A program made the position numbers and the translations under genes. The notes below the pieces were generated by a model that made no database searches, was not told the origin of the DNA, and saw only the letters and a list, made by a program, of their open reading frames with translations. Positions 7,907 to 16,275 of a stretch of DNA of 64,000 bases are shown here, piece after piece. Source of the stretch: Bacillota bacterium (GTDB taxonomy: Bacteria > Bacillota > Clostridia > Christensenellales > SZUA-584); assembly GCA_023459495.1 (NCBI GenBank), contig JAEWTL010000094.1:26166-90165 (forward strand), in the 5' to 3' direction. The number at the start of each line of letters is the position of its first letter. Position 1 is the first letter of the stretch.

Positions 7907-8527
7907 TTAAATCAGCATCATCAGCGCTGGCGTCAGCAGCGTCTCAAGCGCCACACCCACCAGCGCGATCAGATAAGCTTTCAGTATCCGGATCAGGTTT
8001 GGCCTTGCAGCCATTATCTTGTCATGCGCAGTAGCGGGTATCCGCCTGCACTTGATCGTTGTAATTGAATGATTGAAGGCAACCACCGCCGCCCGGCATA
8101 TACAGGGCAGCAGCACGACGTTCGGCAGAAACGTACAGACGATGATCGCGAGTATGCCGCCGCCGCCGATATTCAGCGCCAGCACGCCGACGGTGAAACC
8201 CACGCAGAAACCCTTCACGGTCATGACCACAGGGATCAGCAGCACGCCCAGCATCGACATGGAAACCAAGGCTATTATCGCAAATGTTGCCGTATTTTGC
8301 AAGAAAGAATTAATAAATATGCTAAAATAATCTATGGAATTATATTTAATAGTTACAAAGAGCAGGTTGATATAATCTGAAAGTTCCTTTTGCGCACCGC
8401 CGGTGAGATTGTGTACGGAAAATGAGCCCGCGGCAATACCCACCATCATAAAAAAGATAAGCAAAAGATACTGAACCTTATTGTCCATCACGTCGAACCA
8501 TATTCCCCTTTTCACGTTGCTGATCAA
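7907..8527 (-). CDS. spoIIM: Stage II sporulation protein M
   Basis: Integral membrane protein of the engulfment (DMP) machinery, which works with SpoIID and SpoIIP. Several hydrophobic helices span residues about 15-200, including LLLIFFMMVGIAAGSFSV near the N-terminus and a Gly-rich GGGGILAIIV segment typical of the family. The ORF is open further upstream, but TTG 8525-8527 is preceded by GGAGG at 8 bases and gives a 206-aa protein of normal family length, so I prefer it. ATG 8488 is an alternative. The recombinase gene follows 14 bases downstream. Confidence 0.88.
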   Translation of the reverse strand: MISNVKRGIWFDVMDNKVQYLLLIFFMMVGIAAGSFSVHNLTGGAQKELSDYINLLFVTIKYNSIDYFSIFINSFLQNTATFAIIALVSMSMLGVLLIPVVMTVKGFCVGFTVGVLALNIGGGGILAIIVCTFLPNVVLLPCICRAAVVAFNHSITTIKCRRIPATAHDKIMAARPNLIRILKAYLIALVGVALETLLTPALMMLI

Positions 8528-8652
8528 AATACCCGCCTCCGGCAACCCATTCACAGCATAAATATGCCGTGCGTGAAGCGCGTATGCTTGGCTTTGAGGC
8601 AGGCGGGCATACCAAAACAAGCGTGCGATACATATTGTCACGTGCGAAGGCT

Positions 8653-9432
8653 TTAGTCTACGTATTTAAGTTCGGTGTTGAGCTTGTCCGCCAGCATGGC
8701 AATAAATTCGCCGTTGGTAGGCTTGCCCTTGTTGTCATGAATGGTGTAGCCGAAGAAGTCCTCCAGCACGCGGATATCGCCGCGGTTCCACGCCGACTCG
8801 ATGGCATGGCGCATGGCGCGCTCCACGCGCTGCGGTGTGGAATTGTACTTCTCCGCAACAGAGGCATACAGGCCGGTCGTCAGGTGGCTCATCATGTCAA
8901 AGTCGTTATGTACCAGCAGAATGGCGTCCCGCAGGTAGTAGTAGCCTTTGACATTGGCGGTGATGCCCACTTTTTTGATGTGCTGCGTAATGATCTCAGA
9001 CGGGTCCGCAGTGTACGGCAGGCGCTGCATATCGCTCCGGAACTCCATCAGCTCGAGGATACGTTTTTTGAACACGTCCTTATCGAACGGCTTCAAAAAA
9101 ATGTAGTCTACGCCAAAGCTTTCAGCCTTTTTCAGGATGAAGTCCAGCGCCACGGCAGAGGTCATCACGATGCGTGTCCCTGCGCTGTAGCCCGCTCGGA
9201 CAAGCTCCTCAAGCACCGCAAACCCGTCGAGTGCCGGCATGATGAGGTCCACGATGAACAGGTCCGGCTTGAACCGCTGTACCAGTTCCACCGCTTCCCG
9301 GCCGTCGAACGCGTACTCGGTTACGCTGAATCGGCCGGTTTCCGTCAGATAGTCGGATACCATTCGCAGATAATCACGGTTGTTGTCAGCAAGGATAGCG
9401 GTAAATTTGGATTTCACTTGATCTTTTTCCAT
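8653..9432 (-). CDS. spo0A: Sporulation master regulator Spo0A
   Basis: Response regulator that commits the cell to sporulation. The 259-aa protein has a receiver domain (about 10-130) with the acceptor Asp in FIVDLIMPALDG, Thr/Ser in VMTSAVAL and the Lys in FLKPFDKD. It is followed by the Spo0A DNA-binding domain with the recognition region VERAMRHAIESAWNRGD and the conserved end GYTIHDNKGKPTNGEFIA. It follows spoIVB as in Bacillus. The 163-base upstream region holds a perfect Spo0A box and two TTGAC/GTCAA palindromes. Confidence 0.98.
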   Translation of the reverse strand: MEKDQVKSKFTAILADNNRDYLRMVSDYLTETGRFSVTEYAFDGREAVELVQRFKPDLFIVDLIMPALDGFAVLEELVRAGYSAGTRIVMTSAVALDFILKKAESFGVDYIFLKPFDKDVFKKRILELMEFRSDMQRLPYTADPSEIITQHIKKVGITANVKGYYYLRDAILLVHNDFDMMSHLTTGLYASVAEKYNSTPQRVERAMRHAIESAWNRGDIRVLEDFFGYTIHDNKGKPTNGEFIAMLADKLNTELKYVD

Positions 9433-9450
9433 AGCTGTAAATTCCTTGTC

Positions 9451-9492
9451 TTGACATGGTCAAAATTAGTTTGGGTGATCTTGACAGGTCAA
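9451..9492. promoter_or_regulatory. Two phased palindromes upstream of spo0A
   Basis: TTGACATGGTCAA (9451-9463) and TTGACAGGTCAA (9481-9492) share the same half-sites and start exactly 30 bases apart, about three helical turns. They lie 19-60 bases upstream of the spo0A start. On the minus strand the half-site TTGACC could also serve as a -35 element. The binding protein is unknown. Confidence 0.6.
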
Positions 9493-9583
9493 ATTATTAT
9501 CATATCTGTGATATTATTATCAATTCTACATTGCGGGTGAAAACCCCTTTTCTGGTATTTATTAAAAACAAAAGAATTTAAAA

Positions 9584-9590
9584 TTCGACA
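9584..9590 (-). promoter_or_regulatory. Spo0A box (0A box)
   Basis: A perfect TGTCGAA on the minus strand lies about 150 bases upstream of the spo0A start and immediately after the spoIVB stop. A 7-mer can occur by chance, but the position fits the autoregulation known for spo0A. Confidence 0.5.
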
Positions 9591-9595
9591 AGCCG

Positions 9596-10855
9596 CTACG
9601 GAATTTGGTCAAGCATCCAGTCGGCATAGAGCCCGTAACCCTTGGTCGGGTTGTTGACGAACACATGCGTGACCGCACCCACAAGCTTGCCGTTCTGCAG
9701 GATGGGGCTGCCGCTCATGCCCTGCACGATGCCGCCGGTGAGCGCCAGCAGATCGGGGTCCGTCACGCGCAGAACGATGCCCTTCTGATCCGCGGAAGCC
9801 TGCGGCGTCAGCTTAATGATCTCGCAGTCGAACTCCTTGACGCCTTCGCTGTCCACCGTGGCAAGTATCGTCGCGGGCCCGAGCTGCACCTCGTCACGGC
9901 TGGCTACCGGGATGGGGTCGGAAAAGGCCGACATATCCACAGTATCATAGATGGGGCCGTAGATACCGAACTCGGTGTTCTTATCGATGTGGCCCATGGT
10001 GCCCGAAGCGCTGGAGAAATAGCCTTTGATCTCGCCCGGCGAGCCGCTTTCGCCCTTGTTGACCTGTATAACCTCTGAAAAATAGATTTCGCCCTCGCGC
10101 ACGGTTAAAATGCTGCCCGTGTCGATATCCGTGATGGCATGGCCGAGCCCGGCAAACCATTTCTGGCCCGGCATGATGAACGTGAGCGTGCCCACGCCCG
10201 CAGTGCTGTCGCGCACCCACAGGCCAAGGCGCTTCTTGCCGTCGGAATAGTCTACGACAGGCGTCACCTTGAGGTCCATCTCGCGTCCGTCGCGCTCCAC
10301 CACGACGTCAAGTTCCCCGTCATTTTGCTGTATGAGCTTCGCCACATGGTCGGCATCCTCGACTTCCGTGCCGTTGATGGACAGGATTATGTCGCCCGGC
10401 AGCATACCCGCGGTGCGCGCCGGATTGACGATCTCACCGCTCTCCAACTGGATGCCCGTGATGCCCACCACGAGCGCCCCTCTCGTATATAATGTAACGC
10501 CGATGCTCTGTCCGCCCGGAATGACCATCACGTCGTCGCTGACATTGACCTTGACGGTTTTGACCGGCAGGCCGAACAGCGACAGCGAGATCGTGGTCTC
10601 GCCGCTGTCCACCGACTCAATCGTCAGCGATCGCTCGCCGGTGGCTTCCTCCAGCGTCTCGCCCGACAGGCTCACTACGCCCGTGGACGCAACGTCCGCC
10701 TGCACCGGCAGACCGAGCGTGATGGTGCGCGACGTTCCCTTGCGCAGATAAATCTCGTTGGGCAGGCTGGAGAACTGCTGCACGGAAGGCAGCAGGTGTA
10801 CGGCGCACAACACAACGACAAACAATATTCCTAATATTCTGACAGCTTTTTTCAA
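9596..10855 (-). CDS. spoIVB: SpoIVB peptidase (signals sigma-K activation)
   Basis: Forespore-secreted serine peptidase of family S55 that triggers SpoIVFB-dependent pro-sigma-K processing. The 419-aa protein has an N-terminal membrane anchor (about 5-25) and a PDZ domain around VNPARTAGMLPGDIILSING. The peptidase domain has GLGHAITDIDTG with the catalytic His and IVQGMSGSPILQNGKLVGAVTH with the catalytic Ser. Its length matches Bacillus SpoIVB. It lies between recN and spo0A, the conserved order. Confidence 0.97.
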   Translation of the reverse strand: MKKAVRILGILFVVVLCAVHLLPSVQQFSSLPNEIYLRKGTSRTITLGLPVQADVASTGVVSLSGETLEEATGERSLTIESVDSGETTISLSLFGLPVKTVKVNVSDDVMVIPGGQSIGVTLYTRGALVVGITGIQLESGEIVNPARTAGMLPGDIILSINGTEVEDADHVAKLIQQNDGELDVVVERDGREMDLKVTPVVDYSDGKKRLGLWVRDSTAGVGTLTFIMPGQKWFAGLGHAITDIDTGSILTVREGEIYFSEVIQVNKGESGSPGEIKGYFSSASGTMGHIDKNTEFGIYGPIYDTVDMSAFSDPIPVASRDEVQLGPATILATVDSEGVKEFDCEIIKLTPQASADQKGIVLRVTDPDLLALTGGIVQGMSGSPILQNGKLVGAVTHVFVNNPTKGYGLYADWMLDQIP

Positions 10856-10950
10856 GAAAGCACCTCTTCGACAAACTCTGATGTTATTGTCGTTAGCAGC
10901 GCTTGGATTTATGCGATGTAATATTTAGCGGTTCAAATTGTGGATAAAAA

Positions 10951-12636
10951 TCAGCGATTCGATGAATGAAACACGCCTGCGCGCTCCAGCATTTCCTGCG
11001 CGTGGGCCTGTGTAACGGCGGTGTCGCCGCCTGCGAGCCGCGCGATTTCGCGTACGCGCGCATCGGCTTCCAGCGCGATGAGATCGGTGTGCGTGGAAGT
11101 TTCATCGCTTTCTTTTGTGACCAAAAAATGCTTGTCCGCCATGGCGGCAATCTGCGGCAGGTGCGTCACGCAGATGACCTGGCGGCCTGTGGAAATCTGA
11201 TACAGCTTCTCCGCCACGACCTGCGCCATGCGTCCGCTGATGCCTGTGTCAATCTCGTCAAAAATCATGGTCGGAATGCCGCCTCTGTCCGCGGCAATGT
11301 TCTTCAGCGCGAGCATGATGCGCGAAACCTCACCGCCCGAGGCGACCTTACGCAGCGGCTTTTGCGGTTCGCCGCGGTTGGCTGAAATGTAGAACTCCAC
11401 CGTGTCAATGCCGTTTTTTGAAAAACTGCAGTTTTCTTCGTCTTCTGTCGGCGCGAACTGCACCGAAAACTCTGCCCCGGCCATGCCGAGGTCGTTCAAT
11501 TGCTCCACTACGCGGCGCTCGAACACCTGCGCGGTCTCCCGCCGCAGGTTCGACAACCGCACTGATTTTTCATATAATACAGCGCGCAGCCGCGCAGCCT
11601 TATCCGTGAGCTCCTGCACGAGCGCTTCGCTGTCCTCAAGATCGGCCAGCTCCTGCTCCGCCTTTTTTATAAACGTGCCGGTGACGAGCGGGTCGCCGTA
11701 TTTTCGGCTGAGCGTATGAATCAGTGCAAGGCGCTCCTCGGTCTCGTCCAACTCGCCCGGATCGAAGCTGCACCCGTCCGCCTCGCGCCGCACATCGTCG
11801 GAAAGCTCCTCCAGCGCATAATACGCTTCGTCCGCGCGCCCCGCCAGTGCTTCAAATTTTTCGTCCACATCGTCCAGGCTTTTCAGCCTGCTTGACACCT
11901 CACGCAGGGCAGCCAGCACGCTGTTCTTCTCGGATTCATAGAGCAGCTCGTGCGCACGCTCCAGAGCCTCAGCCAGCCGTTCGGCGGCATTCATGCGTTT
12001 CTTTTTGGCGAGCAGTTCCTCCTCCTCGCCCTCAATGACATTGGCCTGCTTCAGCTCCGCGATCTGGTACTTCAACACGTCGATGCGGCGCTCCCGGTCC
12101 GCGCCCGCAAGCAGCGACTTCAGCCGCGCCTGCACCGCGCTGTATTCACCGTAGGCAGCGGCCACTTCCGTTGCGGCCCCGCCGATACGCGAATCAAAGC
12201 CGTCCAGCATGGCCATATGATTTTTTTCACTTAAAAGGGATTGGTGTTCGTGCTGACCGTGGATGTCCACCAGCCGGTCGCTCACGGATTTCAAAAAGGC
12301 AAGCGTCACCAGCGCGCCGTTGACGCGGCACACGTTCTTGCCCGATGCACTCACCTCGCGCGACAATACCAGCTCGTCCTCCGGCTCGATCTCCTGCTCG
12401 GCAAGCAGTTCGCCCACGCTCTCCGCGCCGGTGAACCACGCCTCCACCACGGCTTTGTCCTCGCCCGTGCGGATCATCTCGCGGTCGGCGCGTTCGCCCA
12501 GCACCAGATTCACGGAGTCCACGATGATGGATTTGCCCGCGCCGGTTTCGCCCGAAAGCACGTTCATTCCTGCCGAGAGGCGCACCTCCATGGCAGGGAT
12601 GAGCGCGATATTTTTGATGACCAGTCTGCTCAGCAT
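10951..12636 (-). CDS. recN: DNA repair protein RecN
   Basis: SMC-like ATPase acting at double-strand breaks. The 561-aa protein has Walker A GETGAGKSI near residue 30, a long coiled-coil middle (about 150-350), the ABC signature SGGEVSRIMLALK and Walker B TMIFDEIDTGISG near 480. An 80-codon tail follows with the usual CVTHLPQIAAMADKHF. It starts 15 bases after the argR stop. Length and motifs are normal. Confidence 0.97.
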   Translation of the reverse strand: MLSRLVIKNIALIPAMEVRLSAGMNVLSGETGAGKSIIVDSVNLVLGERADREMIRTGEDKAVVEAWFTGAESVGELLAEQEIEPEDELVLSREVSASGKNVCRVNGALVTLAFLKSVSDRLVDIHGQHEHQSLLSEKNHMAMLDGFDSRIGGAATEVAAAYGEYSAVQARLKSLLAGADRERRIDVLKYQIAELKQANVIEGEEEELLAKKKRMNAAERLAEALERAHELLYESEKNSVLAALREVSSRLKSLDDVDEKFEALAGRADEAYYALEELSDDVRREADGCSFDPGELDETEERLALIHTLSRKYGDPLVTGTFIKKAEQELADLEDSEALVQELTDKAARLRAVLYEKSVRLSNLRRETAQVFERRVVEQLNDLGMAGAEFSVQFAPTEDEENCSFSKNGIDTVEFYISANRGEPQKPLRKVASGGEVSRIMLALKNIAADRGGIPTMIFDEIDTGISGRMAQVVAEKLYQISTGRQVICVTHLPQIAAMADKHFLVTKESDETSTHTDLIALEADARVREIARLAGGDTAVTQAHAQEMLERAGVFHSSNR

Positions 12637-12651
12637 ATGTCCCTCGCGGCC

Positions 12652-13110
12652 CTACTTCTTGCTCCGCATCAGCTTGCCCAGTTCATCGACGACCTTCTTT
12701 TGCATGCCGTCCTGCTTCACCGCGATGAAGATGGTGTTGTCGCCCGCAAGCGAGCCAGCCACCTCGGGCATGTCCAGCTCGTCGATGGCTTCTGCCGCGG
12801 CATTGGCGGTGCCGGTCATGGTGCGCACCACAACCAGCGAAGCTGCCTGCTCCACCGATACCACGGTTTCGCGGAATACGCGTTTGAACACGTCAAGCTT
12901 GCCGAGCTGGCCTTTGCCTGCCACGGCATACTTGTAGCTCCCGTCCTCACCCTGAACCTTGACGAGCTTTAATTCCTTGATGTCGCGTGAGATCGTCGCC
13001 TGCGTCACCTCGACCCCCATGCTCCGGAGGATTTCGGAGAGCTGGTCCTGCGTTTCCACCGCATGATTCTCGATGATCTCCAATATCGTACTCTGTCTGC
13101 TCTGTTTCAT
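12652..13110 (-). CDS. argR: Arginine repressor ArgR
   Basis: Arginine-responsive hexameric regulator of arginine synthesis and catabolism genes. The 152-aa protein has a winged-helix DNA-binding domain with QATISRDIKELKLVKV (about 37-52), a linker, and the oligomerisation and arginine-binding domain ending GSLAGDNTIFI. The family usually reads GTIAGDDT, so one Asp is Asn here. It is embedded between nadK and recN as in many Firmicutes. Confidence 0.96.
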   Translation of the reverse strand: MKQSRQSTILEIIENHAVETQDQLSEILRSMGVEVTQATISRDIKELKLVKVQGEDGSYKYAVAGKGQLGKLDVFKRVFRETVVSVEQAASLVVVRTMTGTANAAAEAIDELDMPEVAGSLAGDNTIFIAVKQDGMQKKVVDELGKLMRSKK

Positions 13111-13122
13111 GATGCCCTCCTG

Positions 13123-13965
13123 TTACCAATCCTCGCTCAAGAATTTGGATCTCAGCAGAGGATAGAAGTATCCTTCATGGAACCGTATAAAGCGTGCGAT
13201 ATGTTCCGACCGGCTCACGTGGACAGTCTCGCCCTTTTCCAGATGGCGCAGGAATACGCCGTCGCAGGACAGGATGACGCCGTCCTCAGAGTCGGTTTTA
13301 ATCACGATAATATCATCCGGCGACACCACAAGCGAACGCGAATGCAGCGTATGCGGCGATACGGGCGTGGCCAGCATGCACTTCAGGCACGGGCTGACAA
13401 TCGGCCCGCCCGCGGAGAGCGAGTACGCCGTGGAGCCGGTGGGCGTGGAAACCAGCATGCCGTCGCATGCCACATTGTCGGCGAGTCCGCCGTTGATTAA
13501 CAGTTCAATATGGACCGTGCGTGAAATATCCTGCTTCATCACCGCGGCATCGTTGAGCACGTCGGCGAAGGTTACGACCTCGCTGCCGTTCATCACGGTG
13601 CAGCGCAGCATCATGCGCTCCTCCACATAGCCGTGCCCGGCCAGCAGCTCATCCGCCGCCTTTTCAATGCCGGAAAGCTCCACCTCGGTCAGAAAGCCAA
13701 GATGCCCTAAGTTGATGCCCAGCATGGGAACGCCGTGCTGGCACGCCTTGGCTGTGGCGCGCAGCAAAGTGCCGTCTCCGCCGAGCACAAATAAACAGTC
13801 GATGGTTGCGTAGTCGATGATATCGCTTTCGCCGTACGGCAGGCAGTCCGCGTCAAAGGTGACGGCCACGCCGCGCCCGCGCAGCAGCGTCGCGAGGCTC
13901 AGCGCGCCCGCGTAACCTAAGTCCTTGGTCTTATTGGAGAAAATGCCTGCTTTTCGTAATTTCAT
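13123..13965 (-). CDS. nadK: NAD kinase
   Basis: Phosphorylates NAD to NADP. The 280-aa protein has FVLGGDGTLLRA (the GGDGT motif), NLGHLGFLTE, and TPTGSTAYSLSAGGPIVSP. The open frame runs upstream to 14064, but ATG 13963-13965, giving MKLRKAGIFSNKTKD, starts the conserved fold and is preferred. It lies 12 bases ahead of argR. Confidence 0.95.
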   Translation of the reverse strand: MKLRKAGIFSNKTKDLGYAGALSLATLLRGRGVAVTFDADCLPYGESDIIDYATIDCLFVLGGDGTLLRATAKACQHGVPMLGINLGHLGFLTEVELSGIEKAADELLAGHGYVEERMMLRCTVMNGSEVVTFADVLNDAAVMKQDISRTVHIELLINGGLADNVACDGMLVSTPTGSTAYSLSAGGPIVSPCLKCMLATPVSPHTLHSRSLVVSPDDIIVIKTDSEDGVILSCDGVFLRHLEKGETVHVSRSEHIARFIRFHEGYFYPLLRSKFLSEDW

Positions 13966-14079
13966 ATTGACATCTATTATACTGAATGATGGATAATTAT
14001 ACAACACGATTTCGCAATAAACGCGTGTTTGGTAACATATTCCGATTTGGTCTGTCTGGCTCATTCATGTTTGCACCGG

Positions 14080-14165
14080 AACGGCACAGGGGCCGTTCTC
14101 TGCGAATTGCGGTGCCGGTCTGTTTTTATGGTTTCGGCTGCCGCCGGAACGGTCAAGACCGTTCC
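14080..14165. repeat. REP-like palindromes (family B) between nadK and tlyA
   Basis: Two inverted repeats occur here, GGAACGG...CCGTTC at about 14090 and CGGAACGGTCAAGACCGTTCC at about 14143-14163. The second is flanked by CTACGC, which on the opposite strand gives the GTAGGG lead typical of this family. A close copy lies at 56232-56272. Confidence 0.6.
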
Positions 14166-14960
14166 CTACGCAAGCTCGACGTGAGCCTGCTTTACAACTA
14201 CGGCGGCGTCCGGTGCGGCGTCTTCCCCGCTATCCGCAAGGTATGCAAGGTATTCGATGTTGCCCTGCGGCCCTTTGATGGGGCTGAAATCAAGGCCACG
14301 CACGGAAAAGCCCATGTCCCGCGCGGCGGACAGCACGTTTTCGATCACTTCGATATGCGTATCCGCGTCACGCACCACGCCATGCTTGCCGACCTTGCCG
14401 CGCCCTGCCTCGAACTGCGGCTTGATGAGCGCCGCGATGGCATACGGCGGAGCCAGCACCCGCTTCAGCGCGGGCAGAATCAGCTTAAGCGATATGAACG
14501 AAACATCGATGCTTGCAAACGACGCGGGACGTTCGAACATTTCCGTTTCCAGATAGCGCGCATTGGTGCGCTCCATCACCTTCACCCGCTCGTCCTGCCG
14601 CAGCCGCCACGCAAGTTGACCATAGCCCACGTCCACGGCGTATACAAACGACGCGCCGCGCTGCAGCATGCAGTCCGTAAAACCGCCTGTGGACGCGCCC
14701 ACGTCGATGCAAACCATGCCGCTAAGGTCGATATCAAAACTATCGATTGCTTTCTCGAGCTTGTGGCCGCCGCGGCTGACGAAGTCGTCTCCGCCGCGCA
14801 CCGTGACCTGCTGCCCTTCCACAACCGTTTCGGCTGGCTTGGTGACAGTCATACCATCCACCGCGACCGCGCCTGCCATGATGAGCGCTCGCGCCTTCTC
14901 GCGGCTTTCCGCAAGCCCGTTTTCCGCCATGTATACATCGAGCCGTTTTTTCTCAGCCAT
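14166..14960 (-). CDS. tlyA: TlyA family rRNA 2'-O-ribose methyltransferase
   Basis: Predicted SAM-dependent RNA methyltransferase, sometimes annotated as haemolysin. The 264-aa protein has an N-terminal S4 RNA-binding domain (about 5-65, RLDVYMAENGLAESREKA) and an FtsJ/RrmJ-type Rossmann domain with CIDVGASTGGFTDC near 85 and YAVDVGYGQLAWRL. ATG 14958-14960 starts the S4 domain; the frame stays open upstream. It overlaps the end of the oapA-like gene by 8 bases, so the two are coupled. Confidence 0.93.
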   Translation of the reverse strand: MAEKKRLDVYMAENGLAESREKARALIMAGAVAVDGMTVTKPAETVVEGQQVTVRGGDDFVSRGGHKLEKAIDSFDIDLSGMVCIDVGASTGGFTDCMLQRGASFVYAVDVGYGQLAWRLRQDERVKVMERTNARYLETEMFERPASFASIDVSFISLKLILPALKRVLAPPYAIAALIKPQFEAGRGKVGKHGVVRDADTHIEVIENVLSAARDMGFSVRGLDFSPIKGPQGNIEYLAYLADSGEDAAPDAAVVVKQAHVELA

Positions 14961-15507
14961 TCTTTTTGCCTTCCGGCATGAAAAACATGAGCACGTAAGA
15001 AACGAAGCCCACGATCTGCTTGTTGTTATTGATGGCAATGGTTTTGCCGATGGCCTTGCCCGATATGGTGAGCGCCGCGATGACGCTGGGCACCGCGATT
15101 GAGATGGCGAAATCGTCCACGTGGCCCGCAAGCGCAATCTTCAATACGATCGCCGCGCCTGCCGCGCCTGACACGATGCCGCAGATATCCCCCACCACGT
15201 CGTTGCAGATGTTCGAAACGACGTCGGCGCTTTTCAGCAGGGTAAGCGCGCTTTTCGCGCGTTTAATCTTTTTGGACGCCATGGAGACGAACGGCGTGGG
15301 GTCGCAGGTGGCAAAGGCGATGCCGATGAGGTCGAACACGACGCCGAGCAGCATGATGAACAGCACGACAAAGCCCGCTGCGATCACCGACATCCTGTCC
15401 ATCAGCAGCTCCGTTACGACGCTGATGCCCGCCGATACGATGAGTGAGATGATCAGTATCTTTGCGGGCCAGAACCGTATGTTCCGTTGTCTTCTGTTTT
15501 TACCCAA
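14953..15507 (-). CDS. oapA: Multi-pass membrane protein, likely OLE-associated protein OapA
   Basis: A 184-aa protein with four predicted transmembrane segments (about 13-33, 40-63, 105-125 and 150-175). It has a basic cytoplasmic-looking stretch SKKIKRAKSALTLLKSADVV and an acidic NDVVGDICGIVSGAAG. OapA proteins are about this size and topology, bind OLE RNA and bring it to the membrane. The assignment rests on topology plus position directly downstream of the ~600-nt RNA and upstream of tlyA-nadK-argR-recN, the neighbourhood reported for ole/oapA. The start is a TTG (15505-15507) with GGAGA six to seven bases upstream. It could instead be a CNNM-like membrane fragment. Confidence 0.7.
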   Translation of the reverse strand: MGKNRRQRNIRFWPAKILIISLIVSAGISVVTELLMDRMSVIAAGFVVLFIMLLGVVFDLIGIAFATCDPTPFVSMASKKIKRAKSALTLLKSADVVSNICNDVVGDICGIVSGAAGAAIVLKIALAGHVDDFAISIAVPSVIAALTISGKAIGKTIAINNNKQIVGFVSYVLMFFMPEGKKNG

Positions 15508-15529
15508 ATGTTTCTCCGATTATAAAGCA

Positions 15530-15590
15530 GGCGGCCCTCCGAGGTCCCCGCAAAGCCAAAAGCTTTGTGGGGCGATTGGCCGCCCTTGTG
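15530..15590. repeat. Hairpin repeat (families D/B) between OLE RNA and oapA
   Basis: On the minus strand this reads GGGCGGCCAATCGCCCC, then CCACAAAGC and GCTTTGCGGGGACC, then GGGCCGCC. It is a compound stem-loop built from the same blocks as repeats at 49793 and 55756-55875. It lies just after the T-run ending the RNA gene. Confidence 0.55.
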
Positions 15591-15599
15591 TTTGCAATA

Positions 15600-16207
15600 A
15601 AAAACAGGTGGTGATACTCTGGATAAACCTTGCAGCTTAGGTCCAGTAGGATTTCCCTTCCGGACACTCCCCGTCGCCGAAGGAGCGGTTTCCCTTTAAG
15701 TCCTGAAACGCCCCGTCACCGGATGCGTGACTGGATTGCCGTTAAGACCACACTATAATCTCCAGAATACCTCGGAACGCACCTGCGCCCCTGTACAGTC
15801 TAGGAGTTTTCCTCGACAGCACCTTGCGGTTTCTATCCTCTTTTGCCACGCGGGTTTCTTGCGGCGATCGTCTCGTGCACTTGGCCAAGTGCTCTGAAAC
15901 GTTGTTCCGCAATAACGCCCCGCCCGACTCAAGGCAGGCTACACTGTACACAGCTGTCGCCGCATAACAGGTTTCACCCCAAGTAGTAAACGATTCTGTT
16001 TCCCCTCGCCTACCTGCTTGGGTCTCCACGGAAGCGGGGTCCACGCCCGCATGCCATTGCGGATCGCCCCACGACCTTAACTTCCAGCATCAGCTCCCGA
16101 CTGGGCGTCAGCAGCCAACACCAGAAACTTCATCGATGTGCCCTTTAGCGGATTTTTAGGCCCGCTTTCGAAACCGGGGTACCGACTAGAATACTGCACC
16201 ACCGTTT
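15600..16207 (-). ncRNA. ole: Large structured RNA, probably OLE RNA
   Basis: About 600 bases without a credible protein gene lie between recA and the oapA-like gene. The ends pair: GGTGGTG (16203-16197) with CACCACC (15613-15607), followed inward by a second run TATTCT/AGAGTA. The interior is rich in GC stems and GAAA-type loops. The 3' closing strand is followed by TGTTTTTTATT, a terminator-like T-run. OLE RNAs are about 610 nt, occur in Gram-positive anaerobes and lie beside oapA and tlyA/nadK/recN genes, all true here. I compared it with RNase P and tmRNA and saw neither the conserved RNase P 5' GAGGAAAGUCC nor a tmRNA tRNA-like end. The family call is inference from size, ends and context. 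Confidence 0.75.
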
Positions 16208-16213
16208 GATGAG

Positions 16214-16242
16214 AGTATACCATAAATCCGTGTGATTTACAA
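16214..16242 (-). promoter_or_regulatory. Extended -10 promoter of the large RNA
   Basis: On the minus strand TTGTAA (16242-16237), a 17-base spacer and TATACT (16219-16214) preceded by TGG form an extended -10 promoter about 10 bases ahead of the first pairing segment of the RNA. Confidence 0.7.
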
Positions 16243-16275
16243 ATGGAACCGCAGGATTTTTAAAATATTTACAAA

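Noticed and set aside
15742..16044. 100-aa minus-strand open frame inside the structured RNA
   Set aside because: Low-complexity composition, no ribosome site at its start, and it lies within the region that pairs end to end as an RNA.
15600..16207. RNase P RNA or tmRNA
   Set aside because: Length is nearly twice that of either, and neither the conserved RNase P 5' segment nor a tmRNA 3' tRNA-like end with CCA is seen.
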